Part shown: positions 9,681 through 18,188 of the stretch, piece by piece | Position numbering within the stretch: position 1 is the first letter of the stretch | How the letters are laid out: the number at the start of each line of letters is the position of its first letter | Origin: Yoonia rosea | GTDB taxonomy: Bacteria; Pseudomonadota; Alphaproteobacteria; Rhodobacterales; Rhodobacteraceae | DNA: 64,000 nt | NCBI RefSeq assembly: GCF_900156505.1 | Contig: NZ_FTPR01000001.1 | Coordinates: 1,860,001 to 1,924,000 of the forward strand | Reading direction: 5' to 3' | Notes under the pieces: generated by a model | Databases searched by the model: none | The model's input: the letters and a program-made list of their open reading frames with translations, nothing else | What the model was told of the DNA's origin: nothing | Made by a program: the position numbers and the translations under genes

Positions 9681-10535
9681 ATGTCGCAGAAAATCGCATT
9701 TCAGGGTGAATTGGGTGCCTATGGGCACGAGGCCTGCGTGACCGCGCGGCCGGACTATGACCCCCTGCCATGCGCCACTTTTGAGGCTGCGATCGACGCC
9801 GTGCGTCATGGTGCGGCCGATCTCGGCATGATCGCCGTCGAGAATTCGACCTACGGCCGTGTGGCAGACGTCCACTCGCTCTTGCCGGAAAGCGGTCTGC
9901 ATATCGTGGATGAAACCTTCGTGCGGGTGCATATCAATCTGCTTGGCAAACAGGATGCGTCGCTTGGCGATATCAAAGAGGCCCACGGACACCCTGTGAT
10001 CCTGCCACAGTGCGGGGAGTTCTTGCGCGCAAACGGGATTACACCACGCACCAGCACAGACAACGCCCGCGCAGCGCGCGAGGTTGCGACAGGTGATAAC
10101 CGTAATATCGCTGCGCTGGCCTCAGAGCTTGCGGCGGAAATTTACGGGCTCAAGGTTCTTGCCCGCCACATCGAGGATCATGCACGCAACACCACGCGGT
10201 TTTTGATCATGGCACGCGACCCCGACTATACCCGCCGCGGCACCTCGGGGATGATGACCAGCTTTGTGTTCCGCGTACGCAACATTCCTGCAGCACTTTA
10301 CAAGGCGATGGGTGGTTTTGCCACGAATGGCGTCAACATGACCAAGCTGGAAAGCTATATGGTGGGCGGCGAATTCACGGCAACGCAATTCTATGCTGAA
10401 ATCGAAGGGCATCTCGACGACGCCAATGTCCAGCTTGCCATGGAAGAGCTTGGCTATTTTACCGACCATCTGCTGGTGATGGGGGTCTACCCCGCTGCGG
10501 CAAGACGGCACGAAAAGGTTGCCAGCGGGGCGTAG
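9681..10535 (+). CDS. pheA: Prephenate dehydratase
   Basis: Converts prephenate to phenylpyruvate in phenylalanine biosynthesis. The protein (284 residues) is the monofunctional form, without a chorismate mutase domain. The catalytic TRF motif is at residues 172-174 (ARNTTRFLIM). The C-terminal ACT domain carries the phenylalanine-binding ESYM motif (about 224-227; usually ESRP), so feedback inhibition is expected. The start MSQKIAFQGELG fits the family and has AGAG about 8 nt upstream; the longer reading frame from 9642 is not favoured. With phhA 8 kb away, the window encodes both a route to phenylalanine and its conversion to tyrosine. Confidence 0.95.
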   Translation: MSQKIAFQGELGAYGHEACVTARPDYDPLPCATFEAAIDAVRHGAADLGMIAVENSTYGRVADVHSLLPESGLHIVDETFVRVHINLLGKQDASLGDIKEAHGHPVILPQCGEFLRANGITPRTSTDNARAAREVATGDNRNIAALASELAAEIYGLKVLARHIEDHARNTTRFLIMARDPDYTRRGTSGMMTSFVFRVRNIPAALYKAMGGFATNGVNMTKLESYMVGGEFTATQFYAEIEGHLDDANVQLAMEELGYFTDHLLVMGVYPAAARRHEKVASGA

Positions 10536-10548
10536 CGCAACAGGCAGA

Positions 10549-11013
10549 TCACTGCCCGCGTCGGTAATCATCCTCGACAGTTTCGGCATAATCAAGCACG
10601 CGGGCCTTGAACCGCTTGGTCAGCTTGGTTTTTGCCAACTTAAGCGATTGCAGTAGAAGACGCGCCGTCAATGTCTTGGCCTTCAAGTCAAACGACGCAA
10701 TCAGACGGGTCCGCGTGGCAGACAGCGCAATCAGTTCAATCTCTGTATAGGCGATCAGCCCGTCCGACTGGCTTTCGACCACGATCGCCTGATCCACCTC
10801 AAGCGTGGTCAGTTCCGCCTGTACCTTGCGGGCCCGTCCGCGAAAATCGAATGCGATGTCCCAGATCGTGCCGACCTCGGGCGCCGTGTCCGACCGTCGC
10901 TTTACTTGGATCCCCTGACGCAAGGCGCGGCGCTCAAACCCGGCAAAGTCGCTGACGCGCCCGTAAACATAAGCGATTGGCGCCTCGATATCTTCGCGCG
11001 TGCTTAACTTCAT
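10549..11013 (-). CDS. SRPBCC (START-like) family protein
   Basis: A 154-residue protein of the polyketide cyclase/START fold, a hydrophobic-ligand-binding cavity family. The N-terminus MKLSTREDIEAPIAYVYGRVSDFAGFER is the usual first strand, with the alpha helix after the IEAP motif. The precise ligand is unknown. It follows nudC on the same strand with a 21-nt gap, so the two are probably cotranscribed, yet nothing in the sequence ties them functionally. It converges with pheA, with 13 nt between the stops. Confidence 0.8.
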   Translation of the reverse strand: MKLSTREDIEAPIAYVYGRVSDFAGFERRALRQGIQVKRRSDTAPEVGTIWDIAFDFRGRARKVQAELTTLEVDQAIVVESQSDGLIAYTEIELIALSATRTRLIASFDLKAKTLTARLLLQSLKLAKTKLTKRFKARVLDYAETVEDDYRRGQ

Positions 11014-11034
11014 CGGGGTCTCCTTCGCCTCGTT

Positions 11035-11982
11035 TTAATCCAGCCGGTCCGAAAGCCATGCCTGTAGCAGGAAATGCGCAATCGCCCCTTTGCGCGCAGG
11101 CAAAAGCTTGGGGTGGTTACCCGCAAAGGCCTCGGCCATCTCCTCGCGCGTGACCCACATGGCATCTTCGATTTCGTCTGGGTCAATCGTGATATCTTTG
11201 TTCAGCGCGACACCCGCACAGCCGAACATCAACGAGGCCGGAAACGGCCAAGGCTGGCTTGCCAAATAGGATACTGCTCCTACACGCACGCCGGCTTCCT
11301 CAAAGACCTCGCGGCGCACTGCCGCCTCAATGGTTTCGCCCGGTTCCACAAAGCCCGCCAGCAAGGAATACATCCCCTCGGGCCATCCCGGTGATCGGCC
11401 GACCAACACGGCATTGCCGTGGGTGATCAACATGATGACGACCGGATCGGTGCGCGGAAAATGATGTCCGCCACAGGCCGCGCAATTGCGCTGCCAGCCA
11501 CCCATTGCCATTGCACTCTCGGCCCCGCACCGCGCGCAGAACCTGTGCGACCTGTGCCAATCCATCACCGCCTTGGCTGTCGCGGCAAGTTCGGCATCCC
11601 GGGGCGACAGGCGGGTCATGATCGCGCGAAGCTCCGCAAAGGCGGCGTCCGGAACGGCTGGATGCTGCTGCTCGGACGGGTCAAGAAAGGTGTTCAGTGT
11701 CTCGGTATCCAGATTGTCCGGCGTCCACGCCGAAAAATCTGCAGCGAACACCAACGCGCCATTGTCGCGACCCAACAGGATCATATCTGCCGCCGCATCC
11801 ACCATCGCTGCGTGATCAAGGGGGAGACGCACCAAGGTATCACCCATAACCATCGGTTTGCCGCGCCACATCAGAATCGCGCGCGCATCGCGCTGCCCCC
11901 GCAACTGATCCGCCTGACCGCGCAATTCTGCGGCCCGATCAAGGCCCGATCCGCCAAATGTAACCGTTTCTGCAATCTTCAT
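11035..11982 (-). CDS. nudC: NAD(+)/NADH diphosphatase (NAD-capped RNA hydrolase family)
   Basis: Nudix hydrolase that cleaves NADH to NMNH and AMP and, in E. coli, removes NAD caps from RNA. All diagnostic parts are present: a four-cysteine zinc ribbon (Cys149, 152, 167, 170), the Nudix box beginning GFVEPGET at residue 210 with REVFEEAG, and the NudC-specific SQPWPFPAS at 242-250. Length (315 residues) matches the alphaproteobacterial form with its extra N-terminal domain. Divergent from the cpdB-type gene, so two nucleotide-degrading enzymes sit side by side. Confidence 0.95.
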   Translation of the reverse strand: MKIAETVTFGGSGLDRAAELRGQADQLRGQRDARAILMWRGKPMVMGDTLVRLPLDHAAMVDAAADMILLGRDNGALVFAADFSAWTPDNLDTETLNTFLDPSEQQHPAVPDAAFAELRAIMTRLSPRDAELAATAKAVMDWHRSHRFCARCGAESAMAMGGWQRNCAACGGHHFPRTDPVVIMLITHGNAVLVGRSPGWPEGMYSLLAGFVEPGETIEAAVRREVFEEAGVRVGAVSYLASQPWPFPASLMFGCAGVALNKDITIDPDEIEDAMWVTREEMAEAFAGNHPKLLPARKGAIAHFLLQAWLSDRLD

Positions 11983-12072
11983 TGCGCCGAAATGCCATGG
12001 ACCTTGCGTAACTACAATTTTTTTCCGACCGTATCTTGTAGCAGTCCAAATATTTCCCGCTAAGGTTGTGCT

Positions 12073-13908
12073 ATGAAGACACCTTTTTCCTCAACCGTGC
12101 AGTCTCCGTCAGGGCAATTGCGTTTGCTCGAGACGACAGACCTCCACATGCAATTGCTGGACTATGATTATTTTGCAGATCGACAGGACCCGACCACCGG
12201 ATTAGTCAAGCTGGCAGACCAGATAGCAGCGTTGCGAGACGATCCTTTGGTCACGACAATCCTTTGTGACAACGGCGATCTTATTCAGGGGAATCCGTTG
12301 GCGGATTATCTGGCACAAACTCTGGCGCCCGATCAGACCCACCCGATCATCGCGGCACTGGATATGTTGCAATACGATGCCATAACCCTTGGCAACCATG
12401 AGTTCGACTATGGGCCTGTCTTTCTCAAGTCCGTACTGGCAAAGGCAAGTTTTCCTGTGGTCTGCACCAATGTGCCGGCCTTTCACGGGGATGATCTGGT
12501 AAAGCCGTTTACGATTTTGGAGCGTGATATTCCTTGCGATGACGGCATCAGGCACCCCATCAAGATTGGAGTCATCGGTTTCGCCCCACCCCAGTTTGCC
12601 GACGCAGGCAATCCAGCGCTCAACGCAACCGATATCCGCCGAGCCGCGCAGGACATCGTCCCGCAAGTCAAAGCCGCCGGTGCAGATATCATTGTGGCCC
12701 TTTGCCACTCAGGTATCGGTTTGGCGGAGGATATCCCACATTTGGAAAACGCAGCACTACCTCTGGCACAAGTTGCGGGCATCGACGCGCTTTTGCTGGG
12801 CCATACCCATGAGGTCTTTCCCGATGCAACCATCGCCACAGACGGGCCCGCCGATTACGCGGGCGGTCGCCTGCACGGCAAACCGGCAGTGATGGCGGGA
12901 TTTGGTGCGCAATCATTCGGCGTGATCGAACTCACCCTGCGCCGCGCGCAGGGCGGCTGGCAGATTACAGATCATCAAACGCGGGTTGAAAGGGCTTCAT
13001 TGCGCAAAGGCCCAGAGAGCAAACTACGCCAAGACCTGCGCGCCCTTGTGGCGACACCTCACGTCGCAACCGTTGCGCAGATGCAAGAACCGGTGGTGAA
13101 CACAACCGTGCCCATCACGAGCTATTTTGCGACGCTTCAGCCGGACTTCAGTCAGCAACTCATGGCGCAGGCCATGCAACGGGCAACCAACGCAGCGCTC
13201 GAGGGCGCGCACCCGCCCGTTCTGGCTGCAACATCGTCATACCGGTTTGGCGGGCGGAGCGGGCTCGGGCATTACATCGACATTCCCGTCGGTCCAATCA
13301 CCTTGCGCGATGTCGCCGCAATTTTCCCCTTCGCGGATCATCTTTGCGCAGTGCGCCGCACAGGGAAACAACTGCGGCTCTGGCTGGAACGTGCAGCCGC
13401 GCATTACAACCGGATGCAACCGGGCCTCTGCAATCAGCCGCTGATAAGCCCGCAAAGCGCCGGCTATAACTGCGATGCGATCTTTGGACTGTCCTACCAG
13501 ATCGACCTCACGCAACCCGCGCGCTTTGACACCCAAGGGCGAGAGATAAATCCAAATGCAAGCCGTATCGTGCAGATGCGCTTTCAAGACCAAACCGTAG
13601 AAGATGACGATGTTTTCATTGTGGCCACCAACAGCTTTCGTGCAAAAGGCGGCGGCGGTTTTCCACAGATCGCAGCCGATGACATCGTCTATACGTCCCG
13701 GCAAACACTCCGCGATATCTTGATCAAAGACCTTAAAGCCATAGGATCGGTGACGGCAAAGCCTTGCCAAAACTGGGCTTTCGCGCCAATCCCGAACACC
13801 GCCGCAGCATTTGTCAGTGCACCGCAAGCGCGGGATCACATCACGGGTCCGATCACCTATATCCGGCAGGATGCAGATGGCCGTGCGCGGTATCGCATCA
13901 CCTTCTGA
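12073..13908 (+). CDS. cpdB: 2',3'-cyclic-nucleotide 2'-phosphodiesterase / 3'-nucleotidase family protein
   Basis: Bifunctional metallophosphoesterase of 611 residues. The N-terminal metal-binding motifs are visible: TTDLH (Asp23, His25), GDLIQGNP (68-75), GNHEFDYG (107-114) and GHTHEVFP, followed by a C-terminal 5'-nucleotidase domain with substrate-binding motifs such as SYRFGGRSG and NSFRAKGGGGFP. Family members normally have a signal peptide; this one starts MKTPFSSTVQSPSG with no hydrophobic segment and goes straight into the catalytic domain. Either it acts in the cytoplasm or it is exported by another route. No better upstream start is seen within the 90-nt gap to nudC. Confidence 0.88.
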   Translation: MKTPFSSTVQSPSGQLRLLETTDLHMQLLDYDYFADRQDPTTGLVKLADQIAALRDDPLVTTILCDNGDLIQGNPLADYLAQTLAPDQTHPIIAALDMLQYDAITLGNHEFDYGPVFLKSVLAKASFPVVCTNVPAFHGDDLVKPFTILERDIPCDDGIRHPIKIGVIGFAPPQFADAGNPALNATDIRRAAQDIVPQVKAAGADIIVALCHSGIGLAEDIPHLENAALPLAQVAGIDALLLGHTHEVFPDATIATDGPADYAGGRLHGKPAVMAGFGAQSFGVIELTLRRAQGGWQITDHQTRVERASLRKGPESKLRQDLRALVATPHVATVAQMQEPVVNTTVPITSYFATLQPDFSQQLMAQAMQRATNAALEGAHPPVLAATSSYRFGGRSGLGHYIDIPVGPITLRDVAAIFPFADHLCAVRRTGKQLRLWLERAAAHYNRMQPGLCNQPLISPQSAGYNCDAIFGLSYQIDLTQPARFDTQGREINPNASRIVQMRFQDQTVEDDDVFIVATNSFRAKGGGGFPQIAADDIVYTSRQTLRDILIKDLKAIGSVTAKPCQNWAFAPIPNTAAAFVSAPQARDHITGPITYIRQDADGRARYRITF

Positions 13909-13944
13909 AGTCTTGCGGAACGGCGCAAACAGCCCTATATCGAC

Positions 13945-14043
13945 GTTGAGAGGTTGGCGCGGGCGAGCGCCTCGCCAACCTGGTCAGGTCCGGAAGGAAG
14001 CAGCCATAACGAGCCCCGCTTGGGTCGTTGTCAGCCTCTCACC
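13945..14043 (+). ncRNA. ffs: Signal recognition particle RNA, bacterial small type (4.5S)
   Basis: The universally conserved SRP core is exact: GGTCAGGTCCGGAAGG at about 13982, then AAGCAGCC, which forms the GGAA tetraloop and the asymmetric internal loop bound by Ffh. The ends pair as GAGAGG near 13949 with CCTCTC near 14035. The apical region and the flanking CTCGCCAACC are typical for alphaproteobacteria. Ends are estimated from the pairing. It lies between cpdB and the rsgA leader region, and fills most of the gene-free stretch 13909-14220. Confidence 0.95.
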
Positions 14044-14090
14044 TTTGATTTGCGCAGCAAATTCAAGGCAAACCCATCCAGCAAAGGAGG

Positions 14091-14138
14091 ATGTTTATGA
14101 TTGTCGCAAAAAACACTCTCCCGGCTCGGGTGCGCTGA
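14091..14138 (+). CDS. Possible short leader peptide upstream of rsgA
   Basis: An exceptionally good Shine-Dalgarno (AAAGGAGG, 14083-14090) precedes two in-frame ATGs. The second, at 14097, is at ideal spacing and encodes a 13-residue peptide, MIVAKNTLPARVR, ending in TGA at 14136-14138. It is followed by a terminator-like hairpin and then rsgA, the layout of an attenuator or translated leader. Whether the peptide is made is unknown; I do not recognise it. It could also be a coincidental ORF in an untranslated RNA. Confidence 0.45.
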   Translation: MFMIVAKNTLPARVR

Positions 14139-14167
14139 AGGCATTTCCGCCCCCTCGTCCGGTTGCT

Positions 14168-14205
14168 GCTGGCAGGTTTCAACCGCCAGCGTCTTTCTTC
14201 CCTTT
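14168..14205 (+). terminator. Hairpin with T-rich tail ahead of rsgA
   Basis: GCTGGC and GCCAGC arms enclose a further GGTT/AACC pairing (14168-14190), giving about 10 bp with one bulged A, followed by the T-rich GTCTTTCTTCCCTTT. It lies 30 nt past the short ORF and 30 nt before the rsgA start, so it may terminate the ffs/leader transcript or act as an attenuator. Confidence 0.6.
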
Positions 14206-14220
14206 GACGAGGACTGATCA

Positions 14221-15258
14221 TTGACTGTTTTGACACGCGACGCCCTTGGCTGGTCGCCTTTCTATATGTCCCAGCTCGAAATAGATGAGCTGGACGCACT
14301 CACCCCTGCACGTATTGCCACAGTCCACCGCGACCGCGTCGTGGGCTTTTCCGATATCGGCACACTTGAACTGACACTTGATCCTGGCATCACCACAGCA
14401 GAAGTCGGCGTGGGCGATTGGGTGCTTTGCGCGCCGGAACAGCACAGGCTCGTGCGGATCCTGGATCGCAAAACCGAACTGACACGCGGCACCGAATATC
14501 ACACCGGCGAGAAGCAACTGATCGCAGCCAATCTTGATACGCTGTTCATCACCTCATCATGCAACAACGATTTCAATCCCGCACGGCTTGAGCGGTATCT
14601 GGCGCTTGCCCATGATGCGATGATCACGCCAGTGATCCTGTTGACCAAGGCCGACCAGACCGATGATCCTGATAGCTACGTCGATCAGGCGCGCAGCTTG
14701 GGACGCAATCTGGAAGTCGTCGCGCTGGATGCGAAGAACGATGACGTTCCGGCTGTTCTGGCCCCTTGGTGTGGAAAAGGGCAGACCGTTGCACTCGCGG
14801 GGTCATCCGGCGTGGGCAAAACCACCCTTGCGAACGCATTGACCGGCGGCAATGCCGCAACACAGGCCATCCGCGAGGATGACGCGCGCGGTCGGCACAC
14901 GACCACCGGGCGGTCACTGCACCGGATGGCGACGGGTGGCTGGCTGATCGACACTCCGGGGATGCGCGGCCTTGGCGTGGCAGAGGTGGCCTATGGCATC
15001 GACGCGACATTTCCCGAGATATCGGAACTGGCCGCCACCTGTAAGTTCCGCGATTGCGCACATGAGAGCGAGCCGGGCTGTGCCGTACAGGCGGGTATTG
15101 CCGCAGGCCAGGTTGACCCTGAACGCCTCAAGCGCTTCAAGAAGCTGAAACGCGAAAACGAACAGGCGACCGAGACAATTGCGCAAGCGCGGGATCGGTC
15201 GCGGAAGTTTGGCAAGATGGTGAAGTCGGCGATCAAGAAGAAACCGCGCAACACGTAA
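14221..15258 (+). CDS. rsgA: Ribosome small subunit-dependent GTPase A
   Basis: Late-acting 30S ribosome maturation GTPase. The circularly permuted G motifs are in the expected order: TKAD (G4, 142-145), GSSGVGKT (G1, 194-201), DTPG (G3, 244-247). The C-terminal zinc site is C274-x4-C279-x-H281-x5-C287. The N-terminal OB-fold is present. Start: a TTG at 14221 with GAGGA 7 nt upstream, needed to keep the conserved ALGWSPFY N-terminus; an ATG at codon 16 would cut it off. Its TAA stop is formed by the 26-bp palindrome at 15255. Confidence 0.93.
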   Translation: MTVLTRDALGWSPFYMSQLEIDELDALTPARIATVHRDRVVGFSDIGTLELTLDPGITTAEVGVGDWVLCAPEQHRLVRILDRKTELTRGTEYHTGEKQLIAANLDTLFITSSCNNDFNPARLERYLALAHDAMITPVILLTKADQTDDPDSYVDQARSLGRNLEVVALDAKNDDVPAVLAPWCGKGQTVALAGSSGVGKTTLANALTGGNAATQAIREDDARGRHTTTGRSLHRMATGGWLIDTPGMRGLGVAEVAYGIDATFPEISELAATCKFRDCAHESEPGCAVQAGIAAGQVDPERLKRFKKLKRENEQATETIAQARDRSRKFGKMVKSAIKKKPRNT

Positions 15259-15280
15259 GGTGGATCAAGATCCACCTTAC
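15255..15280. repeat. 26-bp perfect palindrome, copy 1
   Basis: Arms GTAAGGTGGATC and GATCCACCTTAC around a central AA, which itself lies in a larger perfect inverted repeat apart from the centre. It supplies the TAA stop of rsgA and, on the other strand, the TAA stop of the convergent phosphatase gene. The same element occurs at 25198 and 27946. It may form a bidirectional terminator-like hairpin, though no U-tract follows. Confidence 0.9.
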
Positions 15281-15750
15281 CCCTGATACGCCCAATCCAA
15301 CTGCGGATCCGTTTCCACAGCACATGGGCGCACGGCCCGCAACCGTGCCAAGGCCGTATCCGCATCTTCGCCCGCCGCAATCATCAACCGCAGCACCATC
15401 ATCCCCGACCGGCCGCAGCCGCCAAAACAATGCACCAACACGCGACCGCCGCTGCGCAGCGTGCCCAGAACCGCATCGCGCACCGCTGGCCAATCCATCC
15501 CTGTTGGCACACCGAAATCCGCCACCGGCAAATGCAGCCAGCCGATCCCTGCATTGGCAAGGTCGGCGCCCAACGTCCCCGCCCCTTTGCGATCCAACTC
15601 GGCCTGCGTTGTCATCGTCAGGACCAGATCAGGGCGCCAATCCATCAGGCGCAGCCAATCCGTGTAATAATGCCGCGTCCTGCCGGGCATGGGCGTGATC
15701 GCCAAGGTGCCGCCCGCCACAGGCAGGCTATGAATGACAAATTCGAGCAT
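15277..15750 (-). CDS. Dual-specificity / tyrosine protein phosphatase-like protein
   Basis: Cysteine-based phosphatase of 157 residues. The active-site loop is HCFGGCGRS (nucleophile Cys108, Arg114), preceded by the WLHLPVADFGVP segment whose Asp78 probably is the general acid. The family (CDKN3/DSP-like) is found widely in Rhodobacterales, with unknown substrate. I start at MLEFVIHSL, with AAGG 8 nt upstream; the open frame continues 52 codons further but that part has no protein-like character. It is convergent with rsgA and ends inside the palindrome copy 1. Confidence 0.8.
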   Translation of the reverse strand: MLEFVIHSLPVAGGTLAITPMPGRTRHYYTDWLRLMDWRPDLVLTMTTQAELDRKGAGTLGADLANAGIGWLHLPVADFGVPTGMDWPAVRDAVLGTLRSGGRVLVHCFGGCGRSGMMVLRLMIAAGEDADTALARLRAVRPCAVETDPQLDWAYQG

Positions 15751-15981
15751 CTTGGCCTTATAAGAAAAAATACCTGCAGAAAGTCCGCCAATCTGGCGCC
15801 GTTGCCACAAGGGAAGACCATAAGCGTTAAAACCGAACAAGTGAAAATCGCATATCCTGTGTTGAATGCTGCTATCGTGCGGCGGCCATCCACTGGCCCT
15901 AAACAATGACGCAAACCTGCCAACACTTTGACCGTTGCCTGCCTTGGAGCACGGAACAGTCTTTCGCCGCTTTGATGTGGT

Positions 15982-16009
15982 AGACCTTAGGGGGCCCTGC
16001 CCCTAGTCT
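15982..16009 (+). other. Stem-loop in the dnaX leader region
   Basis: AGAC and TAGGGG pair with CCCCTA and GTCT, leaving a 2-nt bulge and a 6-nt loop (GCCCTG). It lies about 35 nt before the dnaX start and has no T-tract. The rest of the 292-bp gap 15751-16042 shows no gene; it must hold the dnaX promoter, which I cannot assign precisely. Confidence 0.45.
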
Positions 16010-16042
16010 GTCCGAACGTCCGAATCCTTTTCAAAGGCCGCC

Positions 16043-17797
16043 ATGTCCGATCAGCCCCAATACCAAGTGCTCGCCCGCAAATATCGGCCTGAAACCTTTG
16101 CCGATATGGTGGGGCAGGATGCGATGGTACGCACTCTGAAGAACGCCTTTGCCGCAGACCGGATCGCGCAGGCCTTTATCATGACCGGCATCCGCGGCAC
16201 CGGTAAAACAACCACTGCACGGATTATCGCCAAGGGCATGAACTGTATCGGCCCTGACGGCACGGGCGGGCCGACAACCGAACCCTGCGGACAATGCGAA
16301 CATTGCGTGGCGATCATGGAAGGCCGTCATGTCGACGTGATGGAAATGGACGCTGCCTCACGTACAGGCGTGGGCGACATTCGCGAAATCATCGATTCGG
16401 TCCATTACCGCGCGGCCTCGGCCCGCTTTAAGATCTACATCATCGACGAAGTGCACATGCTGTCGAAGAACGCGTTCAATGCGCTGTTGAAGACACTGGA
16501 AGAACCGCCCGAGCATGTCAAATTCATCTTTGCCACGACCGAGATCAGGCAGGTGCCTGTCACCGTCCTGTCCCGCTGCCAGCGCTTTGACCTGCGGCGG
16601 ATCGAGCCGGAAACGCAAATTGCCCTGCTGCGCAAAATTGCGACCGCCGAGGGGGCCGAGATCACCGATGAGGCACTCGCGCTGATCACCCGTGCTGCCG
16701 AAGGGTCAGCCCGCGATGCGCAATCGCTGCTGGATCAGGCCATCAGCCATGGCGCGGGAGAAACCACCGCCGATCAGGTCCGTGCGATGCTGGGGCTGGC
16801 GGATCGTGGGCGCGTCCTTGATCTTTTTGACATGATCCTGCGCGGCGAGGCGGCAGCCGCCCTGACCGAATTGTCCGGCCAATATGCCGACGGCGCCGAC
16901 CCGATGGCGGTGCTGCGCGATCTGGCTGAAGTGTGCCACTGGATCAGCGTCATCAAGATTACGCCCGAGGCCGCCGAAGACCCCACGATTGGGCCAGATG
17001 AGCGCACACGCGGTCAGGCCATGGCCGCCAGTCTGCCCATGCGGGTGCTGTCGCGGATGTGGCAGATGCTGCTCAAGGCACTGGAAGAAGTGGCCATCGC
17101 CCCCAACGCCATGATGGCGGCCGAAATGGCGGTGATCCGGCTGACCCATGTGGCTGATCTGCCCAGCCCCGAAGAACTGGTGCGCAAGCTTCAGGACGCC
17201 ACACCACCCGCGGGCGGTGGCGGCGGCCCGTCGGGTGGGCGCCCTGCCCCGCAAGGTGGCAGCACCCAAGCGATCAGCAGCACGCCGGCCCCCACCCATG
17301 CCAGCCCCGGCGGGCCGTCAGCATCGGGAGCGCAAACAGCGCGCGCTTTGGACGCGGACGCGCTTCAGCACTACGCGCGCTTCGAGGATGTCGTCGAACT
17401 GATCCGCACCCACCGTGATGTCAAACTGCTGGTTGAAGTCGAAACCGGCCTGCGTCTTGTCAGCTATCAGCCGGGCCGGATCGAGGTGAACCCGACGCCT
17501 GACGCCGCACGGGATCTGGTGGGGCGTCTGGGCGCGCGGTTGCAAGCATGGACCGGCAATCGCTGGGCGATCAGCGTCGCCGACGGTGGCGGACCGACAA
17601 TCGCCGAAACACGGGATGCGGCCGAAAACGCGATCCTGCAAGAGGCGCAAGACCACCCTTTGGTCAAAGCGGTCATCGCGGCATTTCCCAAAGCCAAGAT
17701 CACCGAAATCCGGACCGAGGCCGAAAAAGCGCAGCACGCATTGGAAGACGCGCTGCCCGAAGTGGAAGAAGAATGGGACCCGTTCGACGAGGACTGA
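16043..17797 (+). CDS. dnaX: DNA polymerase III subunits gamma and tau
   Basis: Clamp-loader ATPase of the replisome, 584 residues. Walker A is GIRGTGKTTTAR (about 49-60), a zinc module has Cys residues in CIGPDG...CGQCEHC, and DEVHML gives Walker B; SRC near 175 is the sensor-1/arginine-finger type motif of the clamp-loader family. A Pro/Gly-rich linker (about 390-430) separates a C-terminal tau-like region that binds polymerase and helicase. It heads dnaX-(membrane protein)-ybaB-recR, the widely conserved recombination/replication cluster. No obvious slippery heptamer for gamma production was recognised. Confidence 0.96.
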   Translation: MSDQPQYQVLARKYRPETFADMVGQDAMVRTLKNAFAADRIAQAFIMTGIRGTGKTTTARIIAKGMNCIGPDGTGGPTTEPCGQCEHCVAIMEGRHVDVMEMDAASRTGVGDIREIIDSVHYRAASARFKIYIIDEVHMLSKNAFNALLKTLEEPPEHVKFIFATTEIRQVPVTVLSRCQRFDLRRIEPETQIALLRKIATAEGAEITDEALALITRAAEGSARDAQSLLDQAISHGAGETTADQVRAMLGLADRGRVLDLFDMILRGEAAAALTELSGQYADGADPMAVLRDLAEVCHWISVIKITPEAAEDPTIGPDERTRGQAMAASLPMRVLSRMWQMLLKALEEVAIAPNAMMAAEMAVIRLTHVADLPSPEELVRKLQDATPPAGGGGGPSGGRPAPQGGSTQAISSTPAPTHASPGGPSASGAQTARALDADALQHYARFEDVVELIRTHRDVKLLVEVETGLRLVSYQPGRIEVNPTPDAARDLVGRLGARLQAWTGNRWAISVADGGGPTIAETRDAAENAILQEAQDHPLVKAVIAAFPKAKITEIRTEAEKAQHALEDALPEVEEEWDPFDED

Positions 17798-18177
17798 TCT
17801 GTGCGGCTGCTCTTGCGGCACCCCTGCCCGCATGGGCCGAGGTCTGCACCCAGCAACGCCCCGGCTGGGACGGTGTCCCAGTCACGGCTTTGGGCGAACT
17901 GCTGTTCCTTTTGCAAACGCCCATTGTGCTGATCCTGATCATCGCCACCGCCCTTGCCGTGCGGTTTCGCAGTGAATGGGGCGGGCTTGTCGTTGTTGTC
18001 GGCTGGAGCCTCTCGACCTTTCTTGCCACGGGATGGGGCAGCACAGGTGACACGCGCGCGCTTGCAATGAGCGAAGGCTGCATCGGAAATTCCACGCTTT
18101 TCATCCTCTTTGCCGCACTGGTGTGTATCGGTGTCGTGCTCTACACTGCGCCATTGAAACGCGACAAAAGAGAATAG
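17773..18177 (+). CDS. Small exported or membrane protein of unknown function in the dnaX-recR cluster
   Basis: A 134-residue protein whose start overlaps the end of dnaX by 25 nt. The ATG at 17773, preceded by GGAAGAAGA, gives a convincing signal peptide (MGPVRRGLICAAALAAPLPAWA, cleavage before EVCTQQ). Two further hydrophobic segments follow (about residues 43-62 and 109-128), and there are cysteines near CTQQ and EGCIGNS. It ends LYTAPLKRDKRE, 11 nt before ybaB. I do not recognise the family. Position within dnaX-ybaB-recR reflects cotranscription and does not show a DNA-related role. Confidence 0.75.
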   Translation: MGPVRRGLICAAALAAPLPAWAEVCTQQRPGWDGVPVTALGELLFLLQTPIVLILIIATALAVRFRSEWGGLVVVVGWSLSTFLATGWGSTGDTRALAMSEGCIGNSTLFILFAALVCIGVVLYTAPLKRDKRE

Positions 18178-18188
18178 GAGATCGCTAG

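Noticed and set aside
15751..15906. 52-codon N-terminal extension of the phosphatase
   Set aside because: No protein-like character and a better start with ribosome site at 15750.
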